DNA from: an uncultured Pseudomonadota bacterium
GTDB taxonomy: Bacteria > Pseudomonadota > Gammaproteobacteria > Steroidobacterales > Steroidobacteraceae
Assembly: GCA_903838705.1 (NCBI GenBank)
Contig: CAILZL010000011.1
Coordinates: 124,001-188,000, forward strand
Direction of reading: 5' to 3'
Length of the DNA stretch: 64,000 nucleotides
Both the position numbers and the translations under genes were made by a program. The number at the start of each line of letters is the position of its first letter. The first letter of the stretch is position 1. Positions 42,970 to 52,466 of the stretch are shown piece after piece. The notes beneath the pieces were generated by a model. The model worked only from the letters and a program-made list of their open reading frames with translations, made no database searches and was not told the origin of the DNA.

Positions 42970-45447
42970 CTACAGTACAGGTTTGATGTTCCAGATGCGT
43001 TCAGCGTAATCGCGGATGCTGCGGTCGCTGGAGAACATGCCCATGCTGAGCGTATTGATCATGGCTTTGCGACTCCATGCATCCTGATCCGAATACAGTG
43101 CATCAACTCGCGCCTGTGCTTCCAGATAGGACCTGAAGTCGGCCAGCACGAGAAAATGTTCGCCATCGGTGAGCAGTCGATCTACAACTGATTTGGCGTC
43201 GGAAATACAGTTGGGTGTGAATTCACCTGACTCCAGCATATTCAGGATGCGCTTCAGTTCAGGGAAATCCTGTGCCACAGCCATCGGTGAATAGCCTTGC
43301 GCCCGGCGCGCAGCCGCTTCGGCAGCAGTCATGCCGAAGATGAAGATGTTTTCATCTCCCACGGCATCCTTGATCTCGATATTGGCACCATCAAGTGTAC
43401 CGATGGTTAGTGCGCCATTGAGCGACAGCTTCATGTTGCCGGTACCGGAAGCTTCCATGCCGGCAGTGGAGATCTGCTCTGACAGATCGGCGGCCGGCAT
43501 GATTTCCTGAGCCAGTGACACATCATAATCAGGCAGGAAACACAGCTTCAGCTTGTTACCGATACGTGCATCATTGTTGATGGTCTGCGCCACATTGTTG
43601 ATCAGCTTGATGATCGACTTGGCCATCACATAGCCCGGAGCAGCCTTGCCTGCCAGTATTACTGTGCGTGGCACAACGGGCAGATCAGGGTTGTCGATGA
43701 TACGCTGATAACGCGCCAGTACATGCAGCAGCGTCAGCAGTTGCCGCTTGTATTCATGTATGCGCTTGACCTGCACATCAAACATCGAATTGACATCAAC
43801 TTCGACTCCGATCAGGTTACGGATGGTGTTGGCCAGACGCTGCTTGTTGGCAAGTTTGATATTGCGGAAGCGATGCCGGATGCCCGCATCGTCAATAGCC
43901 CATTTGAGGCGTTCGAGTTCCTCCAGATCATTTTCCCATGCACTGCCCAGATGTTCAGTGATGAGTTGTGACAGGCCGGGATTCGCCTGCTTCAGCCAGC
44001 GGCGCACAGTAATGCCGTTGGTGACATTGGTAAAACGGTCCGGCCACAGCGCAGCAAAATCCCGGAAAATTGTTTCGCGCATCAGCTGCGAATGCAGCTT
44101 GGCTACGCCATTGATTTTGTGGCTGCCGACCACTGAAAGGTGCGCCATGCGAACCCGTCGATCGCCATTCTCTTCAATGAGGGAAAGGCGGCGGCGCATG
44201 TCCAGATCCGTTGGATGCTGCTGGCTTACCTGTTCCAGAAAATCACGATTGATCTGATACAGAATTTGCAGGTGACGTGGTATCAGCCGTTCAAACAGGG
44301 CCACGGACCAGGTTTCCAGCGCCTCAGGCAACAGCGTGTGATTGGTGTATGCACAGGTACGTTGCGTGATGGACCAGGCTTCTTCCCATGACAGACCGTG
44401 AATATCAACCAGCTGATGCATCAGCTCCAGAATACTCAGTGCCGGGTGCGTGTCGTTCAGCTGGATGGCGATCGCATCGGATAACTCGTGCAGGCTGCGG
44501 CCATTGTCCAGATGCTGCTGCAGCAAATCCTGAATAGAGGCGCTGACAAAAAAGTATTGCTGCTTGAAGCGCAGTTCCTTGCCCTGCGGGGTTGTGTCAT
44601 CCGGATACAGAATACGCGACAGGTTCTTGGCATCAATCTGGTCAGTGACGGCAGAGGCATAGTTGCCGGCGTTGAAGTATTCAATCTTGAAAGGAATGAT
44701 GGCGCGACCCGACCAAAGGCGCAGATGATTGACAGTGGGGCTGTTGTTGCCCGGGATGAGCATGTCATAGCCCACTGCCCACACATCCTGAGTATCCACC
44801 CAGTGATGACGGATGGTGCCTTGCGCGTCACGATCGGCCTGACAGCGGCCACCAAACCGGACTCTGTATCGCACACCGCCACGGCCGCTTTCCCAGAAGT
44901 TCTGGTACTTGAGCCAGGAACTTGCAAGTTCACGTTGCGCACCATCCTTGCCAATCTGCTGTTCAAAAATTCCGTAGTCATAACGGATGCCGTAGCCCGT
45001 GGCTGCGTATCCGAGCGTGGCAAGTGAGTCGAGGAAGCAGGCTGCCAGACGTCCCAGACCTCCGTTGCCAAGCCCCGGATCTTCTTCCTCTTCTGCAATT
45101 GCATCCAGATCATGTCCCATATCACGCAGGGCCTCGCGTACCTCCTGAAGTACCATCGGCGGCATGGTGGATAGCGCATTGATCAGGCTGCGACCCAGCA
45201 GGAATTCCACCGACAGGTAGCACACACGCTTGATCTGCGCGGCATTGGCACGACGCCAGGTGGCCAGCCAGTGGTCAGTCAGCTCTTCGCGTACTGCCAG
45301 CACCAATGCATCGTAAATATCACGACGCGTTGCCGAGGCCGGATCATGACCGAGGCGGCGTTGCAGACGATCAACGATGGCTTCGCGCACATGGCCACTG
45401 TAGAGACGCACACCGGTGGCTATGGCGTTAACGGGTAACTCGCTCAT
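42970..45447 (-). CDS. glgP: Glycogen/maltodextrin phosphorylase
   Basis: An 825-residue GT35 phosphorylase. It has LGNGGLGRLAACFLDSLATL near residue 130, typical of the family, and IQLNDTHPALSILELM. The pyridoxal-phosphate site MEASGTGNMKLSLNGALTIG carries the Schiff-base lysine. It releases glucose 1-phosphate from alpha-1,4-glucans in the cytosol. Length is normal. No other glycogen gene is in the window, so the gene is isolated from a glg operon here. It lies 61 bp upstream of the RsmC-like gene and 24 bp from the lipoprotein gene that precedes it on the same strand. Confidence 0.96.
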   Translation of the reverse strand: MSELPVNAIATGVRLYSGHVREAIVDRLQRRLGHDPASATRRDIYDALVLAVREELTDHWLATWRRANAAQIKRVCYLSVEFLLGRSLINALSTMPPMVLQEVREALRDMGHDLDAIAEEEEDPGLGNGGLGRLAACFLDSLATLGYAATGYGIRYDYGIFEQQIGKDGAQRELASSWLKYQNFWESGRGGVRYRVRFGGRCQADRDAQGTIRHHWVDTQDVWAVGYDMLIPGNNSPTVNHLRLWSGRAIIPFKIEYFNAGNYASAVTDQIDAKNLSRILYPDDTTPQGKELRFKQQYFFVSASIQDLLQQHLDNGRSLHELSDAIAIQLNDTHPALSILELMHQLVDIHGLSWEEAWSITQRTCAYTNHTLLPEALETWSVALFERLIPRHLQILYQINRDFLEQVSQQHPTDLDMRRRLSLIEENGDRRVRMAHLSVVGSHKINGVAKLHSQLMRETIFRDFAALWPDRFTNVTNGITVRRWLKQANPGLSQLITEHLGSAWENDLEELERLKWAIDDAGIRHRFRNIKLANKQRLANTIRNLIGVEVDVNSMFDVQVKRIHEYKRQLLTLLHVLARYQRIIDNPDLPVVPRTVILAGKAAPGYVMAKSIIKLINNVAQTINNDARIGNKLKLCFLPDYDVSLAQEIMPAADLSEQISTAGMEASGTGNMKLSLNGALTIGTLDGANIEIKDAVGDENIFIFGMTAAEAAARRAQGYSPMAVAQDFPELKRILNMLESGEFTPNCISDAKSVVDRLLTDGEHFLVLADFRSYLEAQARVDALYSDQDAWSRKAMINTLSMGMFSSDRSIRDYAERIWNIKPVL

Positions 45448-45471
45448 GTTTTCTTGATTGACTCAGGTATG

Positions 45472-46116
45472 TTATTTCGAAGTGACAATGCGCTCGCTGG
45501 CGATCTTCCACAGACCGGCTTCCCGGATCAGGTGGAGTTCCTTGCGAACCGTGGTCTTGCCAAACTGTTGTGTGAAGGTAGCAGTACGTTCATCGTCACC
45601 GGTCTGCACTACCTTGAGATTAGCCACGCGCGAGGCGGGCAGAGGTGCAGCCTGAATCTCACTACGGCGATGTTCCAGCCAGGCCGCACTGCCTTCCGGT
45701 GCATCAATTGTGAAGCCGGTGGCGTACATGCTCATCACGATATCTGTGTTGCGGTCTGCCCACGCCTGAGCCCAGTCAGCCACCATTTCTTCAGGTGAGG
45801 CGGCGATACGGGCGGCGGCACCAAAGTAATTAGGCGCCATCTGCAGACAGCGTTTTGGATCAATCGCTTTGCCGGTATCGGCTGGTATCTTCAGCGCGTT
45901 GCGTCTGTCCGGGGTTTCCAGACCCTCGGGAATTTTCAGTGAGCCATTGTCCTGCGCCAGCAGATATTCTTCATGGGTGTCAGTGCATTGCGCCGGTTTC
46001 GGCGTGGAGCTGCACGCGCCGAGGAACAGCAAAATACCCGACAGCGCCACCATTACCGTGTGGCGAATGTCAGCTCTGGTTCTGATTGGCAAGCAGGTAT
46101 CTGCGGTCATGTTCAT
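45472..46116 (-). CDS. Lipoprotein with Cds6-like C-terminal domain
   Basis: About 214 residues. The signal contains TVMVALSGILLFLGAC, giving a lipobox (LGAC). A linker with KIPEGLETPDRRNALKIP follows. The C-terminal domain at about 120-214 has VADWAQAWADRNTDIVMSMY, AWLEHRRSEI, RTATFTQQF and HLIREAGLWKIASER, the pattern of the SnoaL/NTF2-like Cds6 domain attached to some L,D-transpeptidases. No transpeptidase domain is present. The start is uncertain (46185, 46116, 46110 and 46053 are in frame). It is probably an outer-membrane lipoprotein of unknown role. Confidence 0.6.
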   Translation of the reverse strand: MNMTADTCLPIRTRADIRHTVMVALSGILLFLGACSSTPKPAQCTDTHEEYLLAQDNGSLKIPEGLETPDRRNALKIPADTGKAIDPKRCLQMAPNYFGAAARIAASPEEMVADWAQAWADRNTDIVMSMYATGFTIDAPEGSAAWLEHRRSEIQAAPLPASRVANLKVVQTGDDERTATFTQQFGKTTVRKELHLIREAGLWKIASERIVTSK

Positions 46117-46398
46117 GGGGTGGTCATTCAAAGCGTGTGGCATGGTAATTACAGAAAGCGCTGAGATCGCGGCACTGGTTCGCAATGCCTGAAAATGGTG
46201 AATCCGTTAAGCTACCCATGGTAGCTGTTTCTGTCCAGAACCGGGTGGGCGAACATGATATAGCCACCAGTGGCTGGCTGAAGTGTCAGGAGTATGGCAT
46301 TGCTTGAAAAACGCTGGATCCATTCTCGATGCCAGTCCAATGTAAATTGGTATTCGACCTCTCTGGCTGTAAGCCTTCCTTACATGCGTTGAACAAGA

Positions 46399-47595
46399 AT
46401 GCAGCAATATTTCACTTTATTTGAGACGGCCATCGGTACCTGTGGTCTGGTCTGGCAGAGTAAATGCGTCATCGGCATGCAATTGCCTGAGGCAAATGAG
46501 GTTGCTGCTCGCAAGCGTTTGATTGCCCGGTTTCCACTGGCCAAAGAGCACGCGCCAACCCCATTCGTGCGATCTGTCATCCGCAAGGTGGTTGCGTTAA
46601 TGAAGGGCAGGAAAGTGGATCTGTGTGAAGTGCCACTGGACATGACGCAGGTTCCGCCGTTTCATCAGAAGGTGTATGCCATCGTAAGAAAGATACCGGC
46701 AGGCAGTACGCTGTCTTATGGAGAAGTCGCCGCACAGGTGGGATCGCCGGGTGCATCCCGTGCCGTGGGTCAGGCAATGGGGCGCAATCCCTTTCCCATC
46801 ATCATGCCCTGTCATCGGGTGCTGGCAGCCAATGGCAAGCTGGGCGGTTTCACTGCCAGCGGCGGAACAGACACCAAACAACGCATGTTGATGATTGAAG
46901 GCGTCAACGATTTATTGACTCGATCCAATCAAAAGAAATTATCCGTCAAAACTGGCTCCTTCCCGTACAGTGTACGCAAGGCCGTAACGCATTTGCGAAC
47001 AGCCGATGCAGTGCTCGCCCGTTTGATCAGGCAAGTCGGTCCTTTCCGGATGACAATCAATCAGACTCAGGATGTGTTTCTGGCGCTGGCTGAATCCATT
47101 GTCTACCAGCAACTGCATGGCAAGGCGGCGGCCACCATCTTCAAGCGGGTGTGCGACCTGTTTCCACGCTCTGGCGGACATTTTACAGCCAGGGATATTT
47201 GTCGGTGTTCAGATGAGAGACTGCGCGGTGCAGGGTTATCACTGAACAAGATGCTGGCCTTGCGTGATCTGGCAGCAAAAACGCTGGATGGCACGCTGCC
47301 TGCCATGAGCGAATTGGCGCTGCTTGATGATGAGGCCATCATCGAACGACTGACTGCCGTGCGCGGCATCGGTCGCTGGACTGTGGAAATGTTACTGATG
47401 TTTCGTCTTGCACGCCCCGATGTTTTACCAGTGGATGACTATGGTGTGCGCAAGGGGTTCATGCTTGCCTACAACAAACCCGCAATGCCTTCACCCAGGG
47501 AATTGAAGAGCTATGGCCAGAGGTGGGTGCCGTATCGAAGTGTCGCCAGCTGGTATTTGTGGCGTGCGGCAGATCAGGCCAAGTCAGGAAAGTGA
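46399..47595 (+). CDS. Fusion of O6-alkylguanine-DNA alkyltransferase and AlkA-like 3-methyladenine glycosylase
   Basis: A 398-residue single chain of two DNA-repair enzymes. Residues about 1-170 form a methyltransferase of the Ogt/Ada-C type, with the acceptor Cys138 in IIMPCHRVLAANGKLGGF and the helix-turn-helix region YGEVAAQVGSPGASRAVG. Residues about 195-390 form an HhH-GPD glycosylase, with hairpin LTAVRGIGRWTVEMLLMF and the likely catalytic Asp347 in VLPVDDYGVRKG. Together they would repair O6-alkylguanine and alkylated purines. The frame is continuous across the join, with linker NQKKLSVKTGSF. No Ada regulatory domain is present. Confidence 0.9.
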   Translation: MQQYFTLFETAIGTCGLVWQSKCVIGMQLPEANEVAARKRLIARFPLAKEHAPTPFVRSVIRKVVALMKGRKVDLCEVPLDMTQVPPFHQKVYAIVRKIPAGSTLSYGEVAAQVGSPGASRAVGQAMGRNPFPIIMPCHRVLAANGKLGGFTASGGTDTKQRMLMIEGVNDLLTRSNQKKLSVKTGSFPYSVRKAVTHLRTADAVLARLIRQVGPFRMTINQTQDVFLALAESIVYQQLHGKAAATIFKRVCDLFPRSGGHFTARDICRCSDERLRGAGLSLNKMLALRDLAAKTLDGTLPAMSELALLDDEAIIERLTAVRGIGRWTVEMLLMFRLARPDVLPVDDYGVRKGFMLAYNKPAMPSPRELKSYGQRWVPYRSVASWYLWRAADQAKSGK

Positions 47596-47604
47596 AAGCC
47601 TGAT

Positions 47605-47958
47605 TCAGATTGCCAGCAATACCAGAGCAATGAAGGCTGGCATCGTCTGTATCCAGAATATTCTGGGGTTCACGGTCATTGCACCGAAGACGCCCGCGAC
47701 AATTACGCAGCCGAGAAAAAACATGCTGATGTGATTTCCGCTGCTGCCCATGCTCATTCCCCACAGCAAACCTGCTGCAAGAAAGCCGTTGTACAGACCC
47801 TGATTGGCAGCCAGAGATCGTGAAGCGGCAGCAAACTCAGGAGTGAGCCGGAATATTCTGTGTCCTGTCGGCTTGTTCCACAAAAACATCTCCAGTATCA
47901 GAAACCAGAAATGCAGCAGCGCTACCATCATGATCACAATTTGAGCAGCAGGGTTCAT
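47605..47958 (-). CDS. DUF1304 family membrane protein
   Basis: A 117-residue protein with four membrane helices. Family marks are HFWFLILEMFLWNKPTGHRIF (one break), ANQGLYNGFLAAGLLWG and NPRIFWIQTMPAFIALVLL. DUF1304 proteins are small inner-membrane proteins without a defined role. The gene converges on the alkyltransferase-AlkA fusion with a 9-bp gap and is otherwise alone. Confidence 0.88.
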   Translation of the reverse strand: MNPAAQIVIMMVALLHFWFLILEMFLWNKPTGHRIFRLTPEFAAASRSLAANQGLYNGFLAAGLLWGMSMGSSGNHISMFFLGCVIVAGVFGAMTVNPRIFWIQTMPAFIALVLLAI

Positions 47959-48148
47959 GATGTGATTTTTATGTTCAGCTGGATATTGAGCCGACCATTC
48001 CCATCTGATTCAAGTCGGGAAAGCTGTGGCGAAGTCTACTGCAAAACAGAATGGCGGGGCAGGTTGCCGGCTTGTCAGGGATCAAGGCAGCTTCTAACAT
48101 CTGCTCTTCAATTAATTACAGCAAAATTTTCCGGTCAGGCAGGGGTTC

Positions 48149-49573
48149 ATGGCTACAGATAATAACGACACGACACTACTGACACGTATTGCCCAGCGCA
48201 GTTGTGCATGGTCTGAACGCTGGTTTCCGGACGCCTTTGCATTTGCCATTCTCGCCGTGGGCATCATTGCGATTGCAGCCATCCTGAATGGTGCTGCACC
48301 GGTGGAGGTTGCCAAGGCATTCGGTGATGGTTTCTGGAACCTGAGTCCGTTCGCCATGCAGATGTGCTTCATCATTATCGGTGGCTATGTAGCTGCTGAC
48401 TCTCCACCCGTAGCGCGGCTGATTTTTGCATTGGCAAGGGTGCCGGATACCGGGCGGCGCGCTATCTTGCTGATTGCCATTTTCAGCATGATGCTGTCGC
48501 TGCTGCATTGGGGCTTGAGTCTGGTGTTGTCCAGCTTGCTGGTTCGGGCACTGGCGCAGCGCACCGATCTGCGTATGGATTATCACGCAGCGGGTGCCAC
48601 CGCGTATCTGGGTGTGGGTTCGGTATGGGCCATGGGATTGTCCTCTTCTGCGGCCCAGCTACAAGCGAATCCAGCCAGCATGCCGGCGAACATGCTGGCC
48701 ATCACCGGTGTCATTCCATTTGAAGAAACAATCTTTCTGTGGCAATCGATTGTGCTGACACTCATTCTCACGGTGGTGAGTGCTCTGATTGCGTGGTACT
48801 CCGCACCGGTTGACGCGCAGGCACGCACTGCAGCACAGCTGGGTATCGAACTTGATATATCTCAACATGAGTTACCACCCCGCACTCGACCGGGCGAATG
48901 GCTGGAATATAGCCCATTACTCAATCTTGGCATTGTGGCCATTGGCGTCATCTGGCTGTTCAGTGAGTTCGCTGCCAAGGGTGCGAGCAGTGCTATTTCC
49001 AGTTTCAATACCTACAATTTCCTGTTCCTGATGCTGGGCCTGCTGCTGCAATGGCGCCCGCGAAATTTTCTGGAGGCGGTGGCGCGCAGTGTACCCAGCG
49101 TGGCGGGTGTGCTGATTCAGTTTCCTTTTTATGCCGGCGTGGCAGCGATTCTCAGCAAGGCAACCAATGCAGAGGGAACTTCACTGGCGATGGGCCTGAG
49201 TCACTTCTTCACACAGATCAGTACACACGACACGTTTGCGTGGATTACCGGCAGTTATTCTGCGGTGCTGGGGCTGTTCTTTCCCTCAGCCGGAGGCAAA
49301 TGGATAATTGAAGCTCCGTATGTGATGCAGACAGCCAATAACCTTCACTACCACCTTGGCTGGACGGTGCAAATCTACAATGCTTCAGAAGCACTGCCAA
49401 ACCTGATCAATCCGATCTGGATGTTGCCCGTACTTGGAATTCTGAAACTCAACGCGCGCGACCTGATCGGTTACACCTTCGTGCAGTTCATTGTTCATGT
49501 GCCGCTGGTGCTGTTCCTGTTGTGGCTGCTCGGCAATACATTGACGTATCACCCGCCCACCATGCCGGGTTGA
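48149..49573 (+). CDS. atoE: Short-chain fatty acid transporter, AtoE type
   Basis: A 474-residue inner-membrane protein with about twelve helices. Diagnostic segments are AWSERWFPDAFAFAILAVG, LLHWGLSLVLSSLLVRALA, GSVWAMGLSSSAAQL and FPSAGGKWIIEAPYVMQTA. AtoE-family carriers import short-chain fatty acids such as acetoacetate or butyrate. The ato catabolic genes are not adjacent, so the exact substrate is uncertain. The start follows GGCAGGGG. It converges on the Npt-like gene. Confidence 0.9.
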   Translation: MATDNNDTTLLTRIAQRSCAWSERWFPDAFAFAILAVGIIAIAAILNGAAPVEVAKAFGDGFWNLSPFAMQMCFIIIGGYVAADSPPVARLIFALARVPDTGRRAILLIAIFSMMLSLLHWGLSLVLSSLLVRALAQRTDLRMDYHAAGATAYLGVGSVWAMGLSSSAAQLQANPASMPANMLAITGVIPFEETIFLWQSIVLTLILTVVSALIAWYSAPVDAQARTAAQLGIELDISQHELPPRTRPGEWLEYSPLLNLGIVAIGVIWLFSEFAAKGASSAISSFNTYNFLFLMLGLLLQWRPRNFLEAVARSVPSVAGVLIQFPFYAGVAAILSKATNAEGTSLAMGLSHFFTQISTHDTFAWITGSYSAVLGLFFPSAGGKWIIEAPYVMQTANNLHYHLGWTVQIYNASEALPNLINPIWMLPVLGILKLNARDLIGYTFVQFIVHVPLVLFLLWLLGNTLTYHPPTMPG

Positions 49574-49590
49574 TTCACGGGCATGGACAA

Positions 49591-50889
49591 CTAACCGTCT
49601 GTGCTTTTGTCCTTGTTGTATGCACGGCCGAGTACCACGCCCATCAATGCCCAGATACCTGCGACCACGGCACCTACAAAAGCAACCGGACCCATACCAA
49701 GATGGAGCCCTTCGGTCAGGGCCGCAAATGACCACCCGTTGAGTACATCACCTCCCCGGTATACGACGGTGTCGATCACGGGTTTGGTCTTGAAGCGTGC
49801 TTCGCGATCCACAAGCGTGAACAGCATTTCACGACCGGGTCGGGTGATGGCGTAGTTCCCCGCCTTGAGTACGACTTGCAGACCAACTACCAGCCAGACG
49901 CTGGCGAGAATACCGACAGTGACAAAGCCACCCGTCATCAGTGCAGGAATCAGGGCAAGGGTCACGCTCAGGCCATAGCGCGAAGCGATGCGGCCTGTAG
50001 CAAACATCGCGGTGATAATGGTGAGCGCGTTAATGGCCAGAGTGATGCCGGCCTGAATCTGGGTACGGGTTGCACTATCGTAAGTGGCAAGCAGGTTTTT
50101 CAATTCGAAGTAAGTGAATGAACCGAGGGATGTATAGAAGAAGAGGAATACGCTGATCCCGATCAGAAACGGACTCTTGAGCAGGAGCGTGAATCCGGCA
50201 AATGGGTTGCCACCGATGGTCTGCTTCTGAACGACGGAATCACTCGTGTCGGCATTTTGGAGTTCAGTGCTCTTCAGTCGCTCCAGAAGCGCGATCAGCA
50301 GAATCACCGGGATCAGCATCAGTGCGGCAATCACCATCAACATGTCATTGCTGACAAATGCGGCCAGTACGGTTGGAATCAGTGGGCCTACCAGACCGCC
50401 GACGCTGGCGCCGGTGGCGATGAAGCCGAATAATCGCTTGGCCTGTTCTTTATTGAACAAATCTGCCATGAAGCTCCAGAACACCGAGATGTGGAACAGT
50501 GCGAACAGGCTGACCCAGATGTAGTAGGCCTTGTTGATTACGACCGGATCCGAAAAAGCCTGATGACCGAAGGCGAACACCACAAAGCTTAATGCGAAGA
50601 AGCCATACACACTTGGCACAACGACTTTCAGACGCGCTATGGACAGAGCCGCGCTGTAAATGAAATTCACGCCCAGAGTGAGAAAAAAATTGATGGTCCA
50701 CAACCAGCTGACTTCCGAATCACTCCAGTCGCTGGCCATTGAATCGCGGATAGGCTTGAGGATGTTGTAGGAGGTCATCAGCAGGAACACGAAGATGAAA
50801 GAGGCAAACGTCGCTTTCATTTCGCAGGGTTCGATTCTGGACAGCGTCTGCATCAGACTGGCAAACGGGCTGCGCTTTTCATTAGTCAT
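49591..50889 (-). CDS. Npt-like (ADP/ATP translocase-like) membrane carrier, copy 1
   Basis: About 432 residues with eleven to twelve helices. The N-terminal FLLMTSYNILKPIRDSMASD and C-terminal RPGREMLFTLVDREARFKTK and IDTVVYRGGDVLNGW are shared with the Npt1/Npt2 family, related to ATP/ADP translocases of intracellular bacteria and plastids. In free-living bacteria these carriers have unknown substrates, and nucleotide transport is not assured. It lies just downstream of a second copy. ATG 50889 is preferred over the longer frame to 50976. Confidence 0.8.
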   Translation of the reverse strand: MTNEKRSPFASLMQTLSRIEPCEMKATFASFIFVFLLMTSYNILKPIRDSMASDWSDSEVSWLWTINFFLTLGVNFIYSAALSIARLKVVVPSVYGFFALSFVVFAFGHQAFSDPVVINKAYYIWVSLFALFHISVFWSFMADLFNKEQAKRLFGFIATGASVGGLVGPLIPTVLAAFVSNDMLMVIAALMLIPVILLIALLERLKSTELQNADTSDSVVQKQTIGGNPFAGFTLLLKSPFLIGISVFLFFYTSLGSFTYFELKNLLATYDSATRTQIQAGITLAINALTIITAMFATGRIASRYGLSVTLALIPALMTGGFVTVGILASVWLVVGLQVVLKAGNYAITRPGREMLFTLVDREARFKTKPVIDTVVYRGGDVLNGWSFAALTEGLHLGMGPVAFVGAVVAGIWALMGVVLGRAYNKDKSTDG

Positions 50890-51006
50890 GGTCGCTGAAT
50901 TCCGGGATGCGATAGAGTGATTGTTGTAATGGCAGTGTACCGGCAATGTGACTGCACGGGCAGCAGCGCACAACAAGTCTTGACAGTTTACACGCCGGTG
51001 CAGGTA

Positions 51007-52323
51007 TCAGAGTGGATTGTTACCTGATTCACGGGCGCGCAATGTTTCGTATCGTCTGCCTAATGCAAGCGCAACTGTGCCCCACACGCCTGAAGCCAGC
51101 AGTCCGAGACTGATTGAACCGGCCATGCCGAATCCGGCTGCTTTGAGTCCGGTCTGCATCCACGCCGCAGTAACATCGCCAAATCGGTATACCACCGTAT
51201 CAATGACATTCTTTGCCTTGTACCGGTTTTCCTGTGACACCACAGTAAAGCAGATTTCGCGACTTGGACGAGCAATGGCATATTGCGAAACACGACGCAC
51301 CACCTGTACTGCCTGAATCATCAACAATGATGGAGACAATGCGACACCCAGAAAGGCAATGACCATCAGTACAGGATTGAGCAGCAAACCCCAGGTGACA
51401 CCGCAGCGTTGTACAAACCGGCTCAGGCCGAATGTAAGTATCAATGCCGAGCAGATGTTCACCACCAGATCAATGTCAGCAATGGCCTGAGTGCGTCCGG
51501 CAAGGTCGGTGAATGCTTTGGCGATCAGATCAGTTTGCAGGAAGTAGGCTATGGTGGCGATCCAGGTCATGAGCAGCATGAAGGCGGCCTGATTCATCAT
51601 GAAGGCGGACTTTAGTACAGTGCTGAAGCCATCAAAGGGGTCGCCGCCCAGACCATGATCCAGCGTAGATTGCTGTACAGGATCCCCTTCCCTGCGCAGC
51701 CATGCTTTCTCACGCATCAGCAGATGAATCAACAGGATTACAACCAGTAATCCTCCCGCTGCGATGAGTAACAGGCCGCTCAGTCCGACTGCACTGACAA
51801 GCAGTCTTGTGATGACTGGCCCGGCAATGGCGCCGATGCTGCCACCTGCGGCGATGACGGCAAAAAGACGGGTTGCCTGTTGCGAAGAAAAGATGTCTAC
51901 CATCAAGCTCCAGAACACCGAAATCATGAACAGATTGGTGACGCTGAACCAGACATAGTAACTGCCCGCTACCCAGCGGCTTTGTGGTGCGGTGCTGAAC
52001 AGGAAGTAGAACCCCACTACATTAAAGAACCAGAACCAGAATACGCCGGGCAGAAAACGTGTCAGCTTTACGCGTGAGGCAAGGCCCGAAAAGATCGGGG
52101 CACATACCAGCGTGGCAGCGAAGGTAAGGGTAAACAGATTCTGCAATTGTCCTGCCCCAAACAGCGTGGCCATGGTGTCGCGGAGTGGCCGGAGAATGTA
52201 GTAACAGCCCAGCAGCACAAAATTACACAGGAAGGCCAGTGCCACCGCCTTGAGTTCATGTTTTTCAATCTGTGCCACGCCATGGGCCAATCTGGCGAAG
52301 CGTGAAGTGTCTGCGTCAGTCAT
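51007..52323 (-). CDS. Npt-like (ADP/ATP translocase-like) membrane carrier, copy 2
   Basis: About 438 residues, with the same plan as the downstream gene: LLGCYYILRPLRDTMATLFG near the N-terminus, ISVFWSLMVDIFSSQQATRLF, ARPSREICFTVVSQENRYKAK and VIDTVVYRFGDVTAAWMQ. Matching motifs lie at the same positions as in copy 1, so the two are tandem paralogues separated by 117 bp. The substrate is unknown. ATG 52323 is preferred; the frame opens at 52437 and would overlap the region upstream of trmL. Confidence 0.8.
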   Translation of the reverse strand: MTDADTSRFARLAHGVAQIEKHELKAVALAFLCNFVLLGCYYILRPLRDTMATLFGAGQLQNLFTLTFAATLVCAPIFSGLASRVKLTRFLPGVFWFWFFNVVGFYFLFSTAPQSRWVAGSYYVWFSVTNLFMISVFWSLMVDIFSSQQATRLFAVIAAGGSIGAIAGPVITRLLVSAVGLSGLLLIAAGGLLVVILLIHLLMREKAWLRREGDPVQQSTLDHGLGGDPFDGFSTVLKSAFMMNQAAFMLLMTWIATIAYFLQTDLIAKAFTDLAGRTQAIADIDLVVNICSALILTFGLSRFVQRCGVTWGLLLNPVLMVIAFLGVALSPSLLMIQAVQVVRRVSQYAIARPSREICFTVVSQENRYKAKNVIDTVVYRFGDVTAAWMQTGLKAAGFGMAGSISLGLLASGVWGTVALALGRRYETLRARESGNNPL

Positions 52324-52466
52324 GGTGTCAGGATACTGCCCATTGATTCTTTGAGGCCGCATGATTGCTGTTTGCGTTACGGTTGGGAAGGGCGGCAAGT
52401 GGATTAAACTGTAGAAGCTGGTGCAGGTTAAGTACACTGGTTGTATCTGTATTGAATGGTCGCATC

